Origin: Gallibacterium salpingitidis
GTDB lineage: Bacteria; Pseudomonadota; Gammaproteobacteria; Enterobacterales; Pasteurellaceae
DNA length: 32,884 bases
Assembly (NCBI RefSeq): GCF_001678495.1
Contig: NZ_JTJL01000065.1
Span: forward strand, 1 to 32,884
Direction of reading: 5' to 3'
This document shows, piece after piece, positions 1-6,887 of the stretch. The number at the start of each line of letters is the position of its first letter. Position 1 is the stretch's first letter. A model generated the notes under the pieces. It did not search any database, was not told the origin of the DNA, and was given only the letters and a program-made list of their open reading frames with translations. Made by a program: the position numbers and the translations under genes.

Positions 1-82
1 CTGATAAATTATCAATTGTTAATGAAGATGCTGTCAACTTACTCTGTAACAAAATTAATGGTGGTGATAGAGTTATTTTCAT
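1..82 (-). CDS. 5' end of an unidentified gene, truncated by the window edge
   Basis: An open frame starts with ATG at 82-80 on the minus strand and runs off the window after 27 codons with no stop. A strong Shine-Dalgarno sequence, AAGGAG (91-96), lies 8 bases upstream, which is why I take the start as real. The visible protein begins MKITLSPPLILLQ and then turns polar (Ser, Thr, Asp, Asn). There is no clear signal peptide, since positive charge is sparse and prolines interrupt the hydrophobic stretch. I do not recognise the family and give no function. About 485 bases of non-coding DNA precede it, so it is probably the first gene of its transcript. Confidence 0.5.
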   Translation of the reverse strand, partial: MKITLSPPLILLQSKLTASSLTIDNLS

Positions 83-98
83 AAAGGTATCTCCTTAA

Positions 99-568
99 AG
101 ATAGAGTGAACAGTAAATTTAATTAACTACTGATATCCATAGTCACTTCACTCATCCCTGACCCTTTATTCATATAAACACAACACAAATAAGACATCGG
201 CAAACTAATTCAAATTTACAAAAACGTAAACAACATTAAACAACAAATAAGTTTTCCTTTAATATTCAATCACTTAAATCAAAACAATACCGCTATTTTA
301 CTCAAACAAGAACTGATTAAAAAAGGTAACCTACAGTTAGGTTATACCTATTTATAACTAATTTGTTAGCTTTTTTTAATTTAAAAAGAGGAATTTTTGC
401 AATTATGTGATCAACAACACAATTAAGGACAAAAAATTTAATTAATATTAAAGAAAAGCGCAATATTTTTACAAAAAAGTACAACTAAAGCGGTATTTCG
501 GTATTGAATAAATATCAAAATAGAAAATCAAATTCTAATTTACTTCTAATATTTAATTATTAGCTACA
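99..568. other. AT-rich non-coding region
   Basis: No reading frame of convincing length or with a ribosome site was seen on either strand. The stretch is very AT-rich. It contains a CRP-like site (406-421), a bulged hairpin (324-349: arms AGGTAACCTA and TAGGTTATACCT, loop CAGT) and a run of seven T at 371-377. It could be the promoter and leader of the truncated gene at 82, with a leader of up to roughly 290 bases if transcription starts near the CRP-like site. Nothing indicates a tRNA, IS element or CRISPR. Confidence 0.5.
406..421. promoter_or_regulatory. CRP-like site in the left non-coding region
   Basis: TGTGA (406-410), six bases, then ACACA (417-421): one mismatch from the TGTGA-N6-TCACA consensus, with AT flanks that extend the symmetry (AATT on both sides). 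No gene is close enough to make it an obvious activation site. The nearest candidate is the truncated minus-strand gene starting at 82. It could be a chance match in AT-rich DNA. Confidence 0.28.
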
Positions 569-928
569 TTACCCTTTAGTTAAATGGTAACTGTCCTCAA
601 TTAATGGTATTAACTCTTCTAAACTGCTAACCATAGCTAAATCAATACTAATCCAATGCTCTTTATTCATATGATAGGCAGGATAATAACCTTTTTGTTG
701 CCTAAGCACGTCAATAAACTGCGGTTCTAACTTTAGGTTCAAAATATTTAACACTTCATTACTTGCCAATCCTAATTTTTTCGCTGGCACTGGCATAAAC
801 AACGCAAACCATTTACGACTACGATAATGGCGAAAAACAGCATAATCAGGGTGTTTAGCAAAAAGGGTTTCCGGTTTGGTTTGATAGCGATCTTGTAGAT
901 AATGGAATAATATTTGCGGAGTAAGCAT
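569..928 (-). CDS. MmcQ/YjbR family DNA-binding-like protein
   Basis: This is a 119-residue cytoplasmic protein of the MmcQ/YjbR family, small alpha/beta proteins with a CyaY-like fold whose physiological role is not settled; the DNA-binding label is inherited from family names. The sequence shows the family pattern: an N-terminal helix, a FAKHPDYAVFRH segment near residue 23, RKWFALFMPVPAKKLG (about residues 38-53), a central LNLKLEP segment and a late GYYPAYHMNKEHWISIDL block (about residues 80-97). Length is normal for the family. No good Shine-Dalgarno sequence precedes the ATG at 928. It is a single-gene unit behind its own promoter candidate (961-988) and downstream of the galactonate-operon terminator, so it probably has no link to that operon. 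Confidence 0.8.
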   Translation of the reverse strand: MLTPQILFHYLQDRYQTKPETLFAKHPDYAVFRHYRSRKWFALFMPVPAKKLGLASNEVLNILNLKLEPQFIDVLRQQKGYYPAYHMNKEHWISIDLAMVSSLEELIPLIEDSYHLTKG

Positions 929-960
929 TTTTGCTATTTAAGTAAATTGATGAGATAGCC

Positions 961-988
961 AGTATAGATCGGTAAATATTATTTGCAA
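961..988 (-). promoter_or_regulatory. Candidate sigma-70 promoter for the YjbR-family gene
   Basis: On the minus strand, TTGCAA (988-983) is followed after 16 bases by TATACT (966-961), giving 4/6 and 5/6 matches to the -35 and -10 consensus. The predicted start near 954 leaves a leader of about 25 bases before the ATG at 928. It overlaps no coding sequence. Confidence 0.42.
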
Positions 989-990
989 CA

Positions 991-1022
991 CTAAGAAAAA
1001 GAGCTATCTCTCGATAGCTCTT
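991..1022 (-). terminator. Rho-independent terminator of the galactonate/TRAP operon
   Basis: A perfect 10-bp stem (999-1008 pairing with 1013-1022, AAGAGCTATC against GATAGCTCTT) with a 4-base loop begins 7 bases after the large-permease stop codon. On the minus strand it runs straight into a T tract (1000-996). This is a textbook intrinsic terminator for the minus-strand operon. Confidence 0.9.
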
Positions 1023-1028
1023 AGCCGA

Positions 1029-2357
1029 TTATTTAACAGTAAACAACACAATTTCAGGGAAAGTAAGCAGCAATGCTAACAAAATAATCTGAATGCCGAT
1101 AAATGGTAATACTGATTTAAAAATATCCACTAATTCAATTCCTTTTGGCGCAACACTATGTAAATAGAATGCGGCTGGACCAAATGGTGGTGATAAGAAA
1201 GAAACTTGCATATTGACGCAGAATAACACCCCAAACCAAATTGGGTCATAACCTAAATTTTGTACGATTGGTACGAAAATTGGCATCGTTAACATCGCAA
1301 TACCAATCCAATCTAGGAACAAACCAAGCACCAATAGAATTAACATCATAATTAAGATAATACCGATTGGTGGTAATCCTGAGCTGACTAGCATAGATTC
1401 AACGAATTTATTACCGCCAACTAAGTTGTAAATTCCTACTAAGATATAAGCACCAATACCGATCCACATAATCATGCCGCAGGTTTGCATTGTGGTATAA
1501 GAGGCCTCTTTCATTACTTTGAAATTAAGCTCTTTACGGTAAATCGACACTGCCATTACGGCAATTACACCAACAGCCGCCGCTTCAGTTACTGAAGCAA
1601 TACCGCCATAAATACTTCCTAACACGATTAATGCGATCATCGCTGGTAAAGCAATATCAATACGGGCTTTTCTTCTCTCTTCTTTTGAGATTGGTGCATT
1701 ACGCTCTTCTTCTGGAATTGCCGGTAATAAGCTTGGATTTAAGCGTCCACGAATAACAATGTATAAAATATACATAAAGGCTAACAAAAATGCCGGAATA
1801 AAACTTGCTGTGAAGAGATCACCAATCGAAACAGAAGCCACTAAACCATAGATAATTAATACAATACTTGGCGGCACCATCGTATCTAATGCACCAGATG
1901 ACACTACTGTACCAATCGCTAATTTTTTGTCATAACCTAGACGAAGCATTTGCGGTAGTGCTAATAACCCCAGTAATACGGTTTCACCACCAATAATACC
2001 GGACATAGTCGCTAAGAAAACACCAATCAAAACTGTTTGTAACGCTACCCCAGTTCTAAATTTTCTCGTGGTAAGCCACATTGCATTATAGAGGTCTTTG
2101 GCGATACCTGTTTTATCTAATAGTGACGCCATCAGTACAAACATCGGCACCGCTAATAAAGAGTAACTTGTCATAAAACCGTAAACACGATTTACTACCA
2201 TTGGTAATACATCAGGAGAAAACCAACCGACCGCCAATAATGTAGCAATTAAACCTGTTAGAAACGCGAGTGGTACACCGGTTACCAACAAAAAGCACAT
2301 TACTAAGAATAAAATTAACGTAACAAGATCTATACCTAAACCGCTGAGACCAAACAT
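1029..2357 (-). CDS. TRAP transporter large permease (DctM family), galactonate operon
   Basis: This 442-residue inner-membrane protein is the transport channel of a tripartite ATP-independent periplasmic (TRAP) transporter, which uses a sodium gradient with a binding protein and a small permease. It is almost entirely hydrophobic helices. Family hallmarks visible are the GVPLAFLTGL segment near residue 27, the AVPMFVLMASLLDKTGIA block (about residues 69-86), the conserved GGETVLLG and DTMVPPSIVLIIYG loops in the first half, and FLDWIGIAMLTMPIFVPI plus SFLSPPFGPAAFYL in the second half. Length is typical. It is preceded by AGGAGAG and starts 10 bases after the small permease, as the last gene before the terminator. 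The substrate is inferred from the adjacent dgo genes to be D-galactonate or a close sugar acid; the sequence alone does not show this. Confidence 0.93.
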   Translation of the reverse strand: MFGLSGLGIDLVTLILFLVMCFLLVTGVPLAFLTGLIATLLAVGWFSPDVLPMVVNRVYGFMTSYSLLAVPMFVLMASLLDKTGIAKDLYNAMWLTTRKFRTGVALQTVLIGVFLATMSGIIGGETVLLGLLALPQMLRLGYDKKLAIGTVVSSGALDTMVPPSIVLIIYGLVASVSIGDLFTASFIPAFLLAFMYILYIVIRGRLNPSLLPAIPEEERNAPISKEERRKARIDIALPAMIALIVLGSIYGGIASVTEAAAVGVIAVMAVSIYRKELNFKVMKEASYTTMQTCGMIMWIGIGAYILVGIYNLVGGNKFVESMLVSSGLPPIGIILIMMLILLVLGLFLDWIGIAMLTMPIFVPIVQNLGYDPIWFGVLFCVNMQVSFLSPPFGPAAFYLHSVAPKGIELVDIFKSVLPFIGIQIILLALLLTFPEIVLFTVK

Positions 2358-2367
2358 ATTACTCTCC

Positions 2368-2901
2368 TTACTTGTTACTATCTGTTAAGCGTTGTTTTAA
2401 TTTCCATACTACTTGGATAAAGAACAACACAAATAAGACAAAAATCGATACTTTTAATAAGCCCGGAATTGGTGGATTCCATGCTGAACCAGAGCGCTCT
2501 AGGGTAAGTTCGCCATTAGGAGAAAATGCTGCACTATAAGCAACAAAATAACTTGAATAGGCTAATAGCCCTAAAAATAATAGGGTGATAATGCCACTAA
2601 AAATTTCTAAACGATTGCGCCACTTTGCAGAAACGCGATCTAATAAAATTGGTACTCTGATGTGTTTATTGCGCCCATAAGAGAATAACCCAGCATAAAC
2701 CATTAAGAAGCCAGCTAACGCAATACTGGTTTCATGAACCCAATCTGTTGGTGAGTTAAATACGTATCTTGCAATAATTTCATAAAATGAAATCACCACA
2801 ATCAACAAATATCCCCAAGAAAGTTTATGCCCAATTGTTTCAATGATTTTATCAACCTTCGTGAGTTTTTCTTCTGATGGGTTTTCTTTTAAATTTTCCA
2901 T
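2368..2901 (-). CDS. TRAP transporter small permease (DctQ family)
   Basis: A 177-residue inner-membrane protein, the small TRAP subunit that pairs with the large permease and docks the binding protein. After a charged cytoplasmic start (about 25 residues) four hydrophobic segments can be seen: near residues 31-50, 55-77, 97-120 and 145-167. The conserved small-subunit features R-Y-V-F-N near residue 45 and the W-V-H-E-T segment near residue 54 are present. GGGGAGAG precedes the ATG at a good distance. It lies between the binding-protein gene and the large permease, separated from the former by a hairpin (2926-2955) and from the latter by 10 bases. Confidence 0.93.
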   Translation of the reverse strand: MENLKENPSEEKLTKVDKIIETIGHKLSWGYLLIVVISFYEIIARYVFNSPTDWVHETSIALAGFLMVYAGLFSYGRNKHIRVPILLDRVSAKWRNRLEIFSGIITLLFLGLLAYSSYFVAYSAAFSPNGELTLERSGSAWNPPIPGLLKVSIFVLFVLFFIQVVWKLKQRLTDSNK

Positions 2902-2925
2902 CTTCTCTCCCCTATTGATAATGAA

Positions 2926-2955
2926 ATAGCCAAGCTATTGTCATAACTTGGCTAT
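2926..2955 (-). other. Intercistronic hairpin between TRAP binding protein and permeases
   Basis: A perfect 9-bp stem (2926-2934 and 2947-2955, ATAGCCAAG against CTTGGCTAT) with a 12-base loop lies in the 67-base gap between the binding-protein stop and the small-permease start. On the minus strand it is followed by a broken U-rich run (UUUCAUU), too weak for a full terminator. Position and strength suit a partial terminator or 3'-end stabiliser that would leave more binding-protein message than permease message, a common arrangement in binding-protein-dependent transporters. Confidence 0.6.
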
Positions 2956-2968
2956 AATGACTCGACTC

Positions 2969-3976
2969 TTATTTAACCATGCCTTTGTCTTTTAAATATT
3001 TCATTACTACGTTGTAATATTTTTCTGACATAGGTGATTTTTTCGCCCATTCTGGCCACATTTTTGTTGCCACTTCACGCACTTTTGCTACTTCTTCTGG
3101 TGACCAAGAAACAATAGTAATGTCGGCTTTCTTACTCTTAATTGCTTCTTCATCAAGTTTTTGGTGCATACCCAAGAAACCTTCCGCATATTGTTTACTT
3201 GCTTTCGCTAATACATCTTTTAGATCTTGCGGTAAGCTGTCATAAATTTTCTTATTTAAGGTAACTTGGTTCACCGGCATTGAGTGCCAACCTGGATAGA
3301 TTGGATATTTCGCAATATCATTCATACCATTTGCCTGGTTGCGAGCGAAAATGGAGTAGTCAGACGCATCAATTACGCCTTTTTCAAGTGAGGTATAAAC
3401 TTCTGAACCCGGTAAGTTTACTGGCGCTGCGCCTAAGCCTTTAAATAGTGCTTGTACCAATCCTTCTGGTGCACGCACTTTCACGCCATGTAACTCTTTA
3501 ATATTATGAATTGGTTTCTTAGAAACAAGCGATTCACCGCCTACTGTACTCACTGCTAATAATTGCACACCATATTTGTTCAATAATTCATTAGCAACAT
3601 CAAAACCACCACCGTTATACATAAAATCGATGAGATCTTTTGGATTACTCCAAGCACCAATTAAGTTTCCGTATAGTGCAAATGCAGGATCTTTACCGGA
3701 GAAATAAGATGGGTCAGTAAAATCACCTTGTATAATATTCATACCGATAGAATCTAAGGTTTGGTTGTGTTCAACTACTGAACCAGCACCTAACACGCTA
3801 ATATGAATACGTCCATTGGACAATTTTTCAACATCTTTTGCCCATTGTTCTTGATATTTAAATGCATCATCTCCTGGTTGATCTGATGATTGGAATTTCC
3901 AGTCATAATCAGCAGCAAATACGCTTGCAGAAAACGCCACTAAAGAACAAGCTAAAACACTTTTCAATAATTTCAT
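2969..3976 (-). CDS. TRAP transporter periplasmic substrate-binding protein (DctP family)
   Basis: This protein captures the substrate in the periplasm and delivers it to the TRAP permease. I place the start at the ATG at 3976, preceded by AGAGGAA. The frame stays open 48 codons further upstream, but that extension lacks a ribosome site and would bury the signal peptide. The 335-residue product has a clear Sec signal (MKLLKS, hydrophobic core, cleavage after the Ala at 21). The mature part has DctP features, including a VKVRAPEG segment whose Arg168 matches the family arginine that binds the substrate carboxylate, and later VNLPGSEVYTSLEKGVIDA (about residues 186-204). It follows dgoD by 43 bases in the operon, so a galactonate-like acid is the inferred ligand. 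Related binding proteins take many acid sugars, so the exact ligand is unproven. Confidence 0.93.
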   Translation of the reverse strand: MKLLKSVLACSLVAFSASVFAADYDWKFQSSDQPGDDAFKYQEQWAKDVEKLSNGRIHISVLGAGSVVEHNQTLDSIGMNIIQGDFTDPSYFSGKDPAFALYGNLIGAWSNPKDLIDFMYNGGGFDVANELLNKYGVQLLAVSTVGGESLVSKKPIHNIKELHGVKVRAPEGLVQALFKGLGAAPVNLPGSEVYTSLEKGVIDASDYSIFARNQANGMNDIAKYPIYPGWHSMPVNQVTLNKKIYDSLPQDLKDVLAKASKQYAEGFLGMHQKLDEEAIKSKKADITIVSWSPEEVAKVREVATKMWPEWAKKSPMSEKYYNVVMKYLKDKGMVK

Positions 3977-4019
3977 TTTAATATTCCTCTTTAAAAGTAA
4001 CGGAAAATTTGTTGTTTTC

Positions 4020-5168
4020 TTACCATTCGGCAAAAGAACCATCTTTATTTCGCCAAATTGGATTGCGCCAACGTGCACCTTTATTATTTTGCTCTTGCAT
4101 AAAGGCTTCGTTGATTTCAATACCTAATCCAGCACCTTTTAATACATCGCAATAACCTGCTTTAAATTCAAAGACCTCCTTATTCGTCATGTAATCTAAA
4201 ACATCGTTTTCTTGGTTGTAATGAATACCGATACTTTGTTCTTGAATGACGGCATTCAAACAAACAGTATCAATATGTAATGAAGACGCTAATGCAATTG
4301 GTCCAAGCGGACAGTGTGGTGCAAGCGCAACATCATACGCTTCTGCCATTGTGGCAATTTTTCTTAATTCAGAAATACCACCGCAATGAGAAACATCTGG
4401 TTGTAAAATATCAACCCCACCACGTTGTAATAGATGTTTGAATTCCCATCTTGAGAACATTCTTTCGCCTGTCGCAATTGGAATAGCACCATAGCGAGCG
4501 ATTTCATGAATCGCATCAAAGTGTTCTGCTAAAACCGGTTCTTCAACAAACATTGGGTTAAATACAGCTAATTCTTTTAATAGAATTTTCGCCATGGCTT
4601 TATGCACACGACCATGGAAATCGATACCAATACCAAAGTCTTTACCTACTGCATCGCGAATAGCTTGAACACGCGCTAACACTGCATCCACTTTTGAGTA
4701 ATCATCAATAAAGTTGAGTTCTTCGGTACCGTTCATCTTAATGGCGGTAAACCCTAACTCTTGGCGTTCTTTCGCCATACGAGCCACATCGTCCGGTCTG
4801 TCACCGCCAATCCACGAATACATTCTGACGCGATCACGACATTTACCACCTAATAATTGATATACCGGTGTATTTAATGCTTTACCTTTGATATCCCATA
4901 ATGCTTGGTCAATTCCCGCCAATGCACTCATCATAATTGGGCCGCCACGATAGAAAGAAGAACGATAAAGCACATTCCAGTGATCTTCGATATCGTGAGG
5001 ATCTTTGCCAATCAGATATTCCATTAATTCCGCCACACAGGCGTGAACGGTATGAGTACGCCCTTCTAAACAAGGCTCGCCCCAGCCAACAATTCCTTCA
5101 TCAGTAACAATTTTTAAAAAGCCCCAACGTGGTGGCACAATATAAGTTTCATAGCCAATAATTTTCAT
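4020..5168 (-). CDS. dgoD: D-galactonate dehydratase
   Basis: A 382-residue enolase-superfamily enzyme that removes water from D-galactonate to give 2-dehydro-3-deoxy-D-galactonate in the cytoplasm, the first step of the De Ley-Doudoroff route. It aligns end to end with E. coli DgoD as I remember it, at the same length and residue numbering: metal ligands Asp183, Glu209 and Glu235, catalytic His185 and His285, and Glu310. The N-terminal capping segment PPRWGFLKI and the C-terminal WRNPIWRNKDGS also match. This makes galactonate dehydratase far more likely than a mandelate-racemase or gluconate paralogue. GGAG precedes the ATG. It starts 15 bases after dgoA and is followed by the TRAP binding-protein gene. 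Confidence 0.96.
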   Translation of the reverse strand: MKIIGYETYIVPPRWGFLKIVTDEGIVGWGEPCLEGRTHTVHACVAELMEYLIGKDPHDIEDHWNVLYRSSFYRGGPIMMSALAGIDQALWDIKGKALNTPVYQLLGGKCRDRVRMYSWIGGDRPDDVARMAKERQELGFTAIKMNGTEELNFIDDYSKVDAVLARVQAIRDAVGKDFGIGIDFHGRVHKAMAKILLKELAVFNPMFVEEPVLAEHFDAIHEIARYGAIPIATGERMFSRWEFKHLLQRGGVDILQPDVSHCGGISELRKIATMAEAYDVALAPHCPLGPIALASSLHIDTVCLNAVIQEQSIGIHYNQENDVLDYMTNKEVFEFKAGYCDVLKGAGLGIEINEAFMQEQNNKGARWRNPIWRNKDGSFAEW

Positions 5169-5183
5169 AGTAAAAACTCCAAA

Positions 5184-5816
5184 TTATTTTTGAACTTCTT
5201 GCCACGCTAATTGGAAGTTAGTGGCATTTTGCGTAAATTGATCAAAAGAAATTCCGGCAGAATATAATGCGCTGCCTAAGCCAAAACCTTTTGCTCCTAA
5301 AGAGATATAACTTTGCATTTGAGCAGTATCAGCTTTCACTCCGCCAACTGGGAAACAAGAAACATCCTTTGGCAACACGCTTTTAATCGCTTTAAAGCCA
5401 ACTGGGCCAACAATTTCTGCTGGGAAAATTTTGAGCAATTTCGCTCCTGAATTGATTGCAAGAAATGCTTCTGATGGCGTCATAATACCAACGAAGATAA
5501 TACAGCCATTTTCCTTAGCTAATTTGATCACCTCTGGATTAACATTTGGGGTAACAATCAGTTTAGCGCCTGTTTCTAATACCTGTTTTAATAGTTCGAC
5601 ATCTGTCACCGTTCCAGCGCCGATACAACAACGATCACCAAACTTTTGTTGTAATAAACGAATCGTATCCAAAGCATTCGGGCTATTTAACGGTACTTCA
5701 ATAAAGTAATAACCTAATTCGATTAATTTACTGACATACTGTTCTGCTTCTTCTGTTTTAATGCCTCTAAGAATTGCAATTAGAGGACACTTTTCAGTAA
5801 TCGCTGCCATATTCAT
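5184..5816 (-). CDS. dgoA: 2-dehydro-3-deoxy-6-phosphogalactonate aldolase
   Basis: A 210-residue class I aldolase that splits 2-dehydro-3-deoxy-6-phosphogalactonate into pyruvate and D-glyceraldehyde 3-phosphate. The KDPG/KDPGal aldolase fold is visible: PLIAILRG (Arg17) at the start of strand 1, FIEVPLNSP (Glu40), GAGTV (67-71), LIVTPN (86-91), LKIFPAE with the Schiff-base lysine at 129, and FPVGGV (155-160). The E-V/I-P-L-N-S-P wording is that of DgoA rather than of the KDPG aldolase Eda, and the neighbours agree. Its ATG lies one base after the dgoK stop (TAA, A, ATG), so translation is probably coupled. AGAGGGA precedes it. A second in-frame ATG at codon 3 is a possible alternative start. 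Confidence 0.95.
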   Translation of the reverse strand: MNMAAITEKCPLIAILRGIKTEEAEQYVSKLIELGYYFIEVPLNSPNALDTIRLLQQKFGDRCCIGAGTVTDVELLKQVLETGAKLIVTPNVNPEVIKLAKENGCIIFVGIMTPSEAFLAINSGAKLLKIFPAEIVGPVGFKAIKSVLPKDVSCFPVGGVKADTAQMQSYISLGAKGFGLGSALYSAGISFDQFTQNATNFQLAWQEVQK

Positions 5817-5817
5817 T

Positions 5818-6711
5818 TTATTTTCCCTCTAGATATTTCTGTGCAATAAACTTGATACCTTGTAAAAAACAGGTTTCACCATCTACCGCTTTATGTTGAT
5901 AATTGAGATGTGCTAACGCCTTAATATAACGAGCAGCAATACCCTTACTACCGATAACGTAATGTGTTTGTTCTGCAGAGAGATAGCTGATTTCGTTACC
6001 AATAATAATTCCTGAGAGGTAGCTTCTAACTGATTCCGGCGCAAGCTGTTGATTGAGGCATTGAGTTCGAGTAGAAAATAAAGCGTTTGATAATGGTACT
6101 GAAAAACCTACTTCTACTCCTTTTAGGAAACCTGCATCATCTTCATAATTTTCAGGCATACCTTGCGTTAAAATGCTGTATTGATTTAATAAAGCAAAGA
6201 GTTCACCCGTCATCATCGTATAAAAATCAGTTAATTGCCGCCCTTGCACTGTCGCGTGTTTACTATGAGTCCCCGGTAAAATAACTGATAAATTTTCTTC
6301 AGACGTTAATGTGCATAATCCGAGTAATTGCGTCTCTTCTCCACGCATTACATCAAATAAACCAAATTTGTTTGTAATCGACATTCCCGGAACAATAAAT
6401 GCAGGGACTTGCCAAGATAAATTAAATGTATGTAATCCAGAAACTAACTTCTCTAAACTAATTGGTGCTTTTAAATAAGGTACTTCATACCAGCCATTTT
6501 TAGCACCAACCATACCTGCCATACAAACAACATTATCTTTTAAGTCATACAAGAATTTATGTTGTTCAAATAATTGCAATATCTCTTGCTCAAACATTCC
6601 ATTAGGAATAAATTTCATTCCTTTATCATTGTTTTTTAACAATTTTATCTCACTATCATTAGGTAGATAGTAAGCTCTAAAATTTGTTGTTCCCCAATCA
6701 ATAACAATCAT
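5818..6711 (-). CDS. dgoK: 2-dehydro-3-deoxygalactonokinase
   Basis: A 297-residue kinase that phosphorylates 2-dehydro-3-deoxygalactonate with ATP at O-6, producing the substrate of DgoA. It belongs to the DgoK family, with an actin/hexokinase-like ATPase fold. Visible motifs are the first phosphate loop IDWGTTNFRAY (4-14), CMAGMVGA (63-70), the family signature DVMRGEETQLLG (120-131), LPGTHSKH (145-152) and FYTMMTGELFALL (163-175). It is the first gene of the minus-strand operon. A weak GTGGTG serves as ribosome site before the ATG at 6711. Upstream lies the shared control region with dgoR. Confidence 0.95.
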   Translation of the reverse strand: MIVIDWGTTNFRAYYLPNDSEIKLLKNNDKGMKFIPNGMFEQEILQLFEQHKFLYDLKDNVVCMAGMVGAKNGWYEVPYLKAPISLEKLVSGLHTFNLSWQVPAFIVPGMSITNKFGLFDVMRGEETQLLGLCTLTSEENLSVILPGTHSKHATVQGRQLTDFYTMMTGELFALLNQYSILTQGMPENYEDDAGFLKGVEVGFSVPLSNALFSTRTQCLNQQLAPESVRSYLSGIIIGNEISYLSAEQTHYVIGSKGIAARYIKALAHLNYQHKAVDGETCFLQGIKFIAQKYLEGK

Positions 6712-6731
6712 AATTCACCACAAAATGATAA

Positions 6732-6746
6732 TCTTGTATGACAAGA
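6732..6746. promoter_or_regulatory. GntR-type operator palindrome, probable DgoR site
   Basis: TCTTGT and ACAAGA flank a 3-base centre, forming a perfect 15-base palindrome. Its core, TGTATGACA, fits the FadR-subfamily GntR consensus yGTM-N-KACr exactly. It sits 21 bases upstream of the dgoK start and overlaps the predicted transcription start of the dgo operon (about 6740), where a bound repressor would block transcription. The adjacent divergent gene encodes a FadR-type GntR protein. Confidence 0.65.
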
Positions 6747-6775
6747 ATAATAAACAAAAAATAATCAATTGTCTG
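6747..6775 (-). promoter_or_regulatory. Candidate dgo operon promoter
   Basis: On the minus strand, CAGACA (6775-6770, 4/6) is followed after 17 bases by TATTAT (6752-6747, 5/6). The predicted start near 6740 leaves a 29-base leader. The CRP-like site is then centred about 41.5 bases upstream, the canonical class II position. A competing TATCAT at 6730-6725 would leave too short a leader for the ribosome site. Confidence 0.45.
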
Positions 6776-6789
6776 TGATTGAGATCTCA
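6774..6789. promoter_or_regulatory. CRP site in the dgoK-dgoR intergenic region
   Basis: TGTGA (6774-6778), six bases, then TCTCA (6785-6789): one mismatch in the ten core positions, and the inner AGA and the flanking TTT also match the 22-base E. coli consensus. It is centred at 6781.5, about 41.5 bases before the predicted dgo start and about 73 before the predicted dgoR start, so it could serve both directions. This fits catabolite control of sugar-acid use. Confidence 0.6.
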
Positions 6790-6842
6790 TTTTTGATCAA
6801 TAAAATTTTTCCTTTAGACTCTTTTTTTCATACGCAAGGAGG

Positions 6843-6848
6843 TATAAT
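6843..6848 (+). promoter_or_regulatory. -10 element of the dgoR promoter
   Basis: A perfect TATAAT (6843-6848) lies 40 bases before the dgoR ATG. There is no good -35 hexamer at 16-18 bases, only a T-rich run, so the promoter may depend on an activator such as CRP bound at 6774-6789. The predicted start is near 6855. Confidence 0.45.
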
Positions 6849-6887
6849 AAAGTTACGTAATATTTATTAATACTCATAGGAAAAATC

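Noticed and set aside
123..197. 24-codon open frame on the minus strand ahead of the truncated gene, a possible leader peptide
   Set aside because: No ribosome site, no repeated regulatory codons and no adjacent attenuator hairpin; likely chance.
356..380. Small plus-strand hairpin (CTAA/TTAG) followed by seven T
   Set aside because: Only a 4-bp stem, and no plus-strand gene would need terminating here.
3977..4120. 48-codon N-terminal extension of the TRAP binding protein
   Set aside because: It would overlap dgoD, lacks a ribosome site and would place the signal peptide inside the protein.
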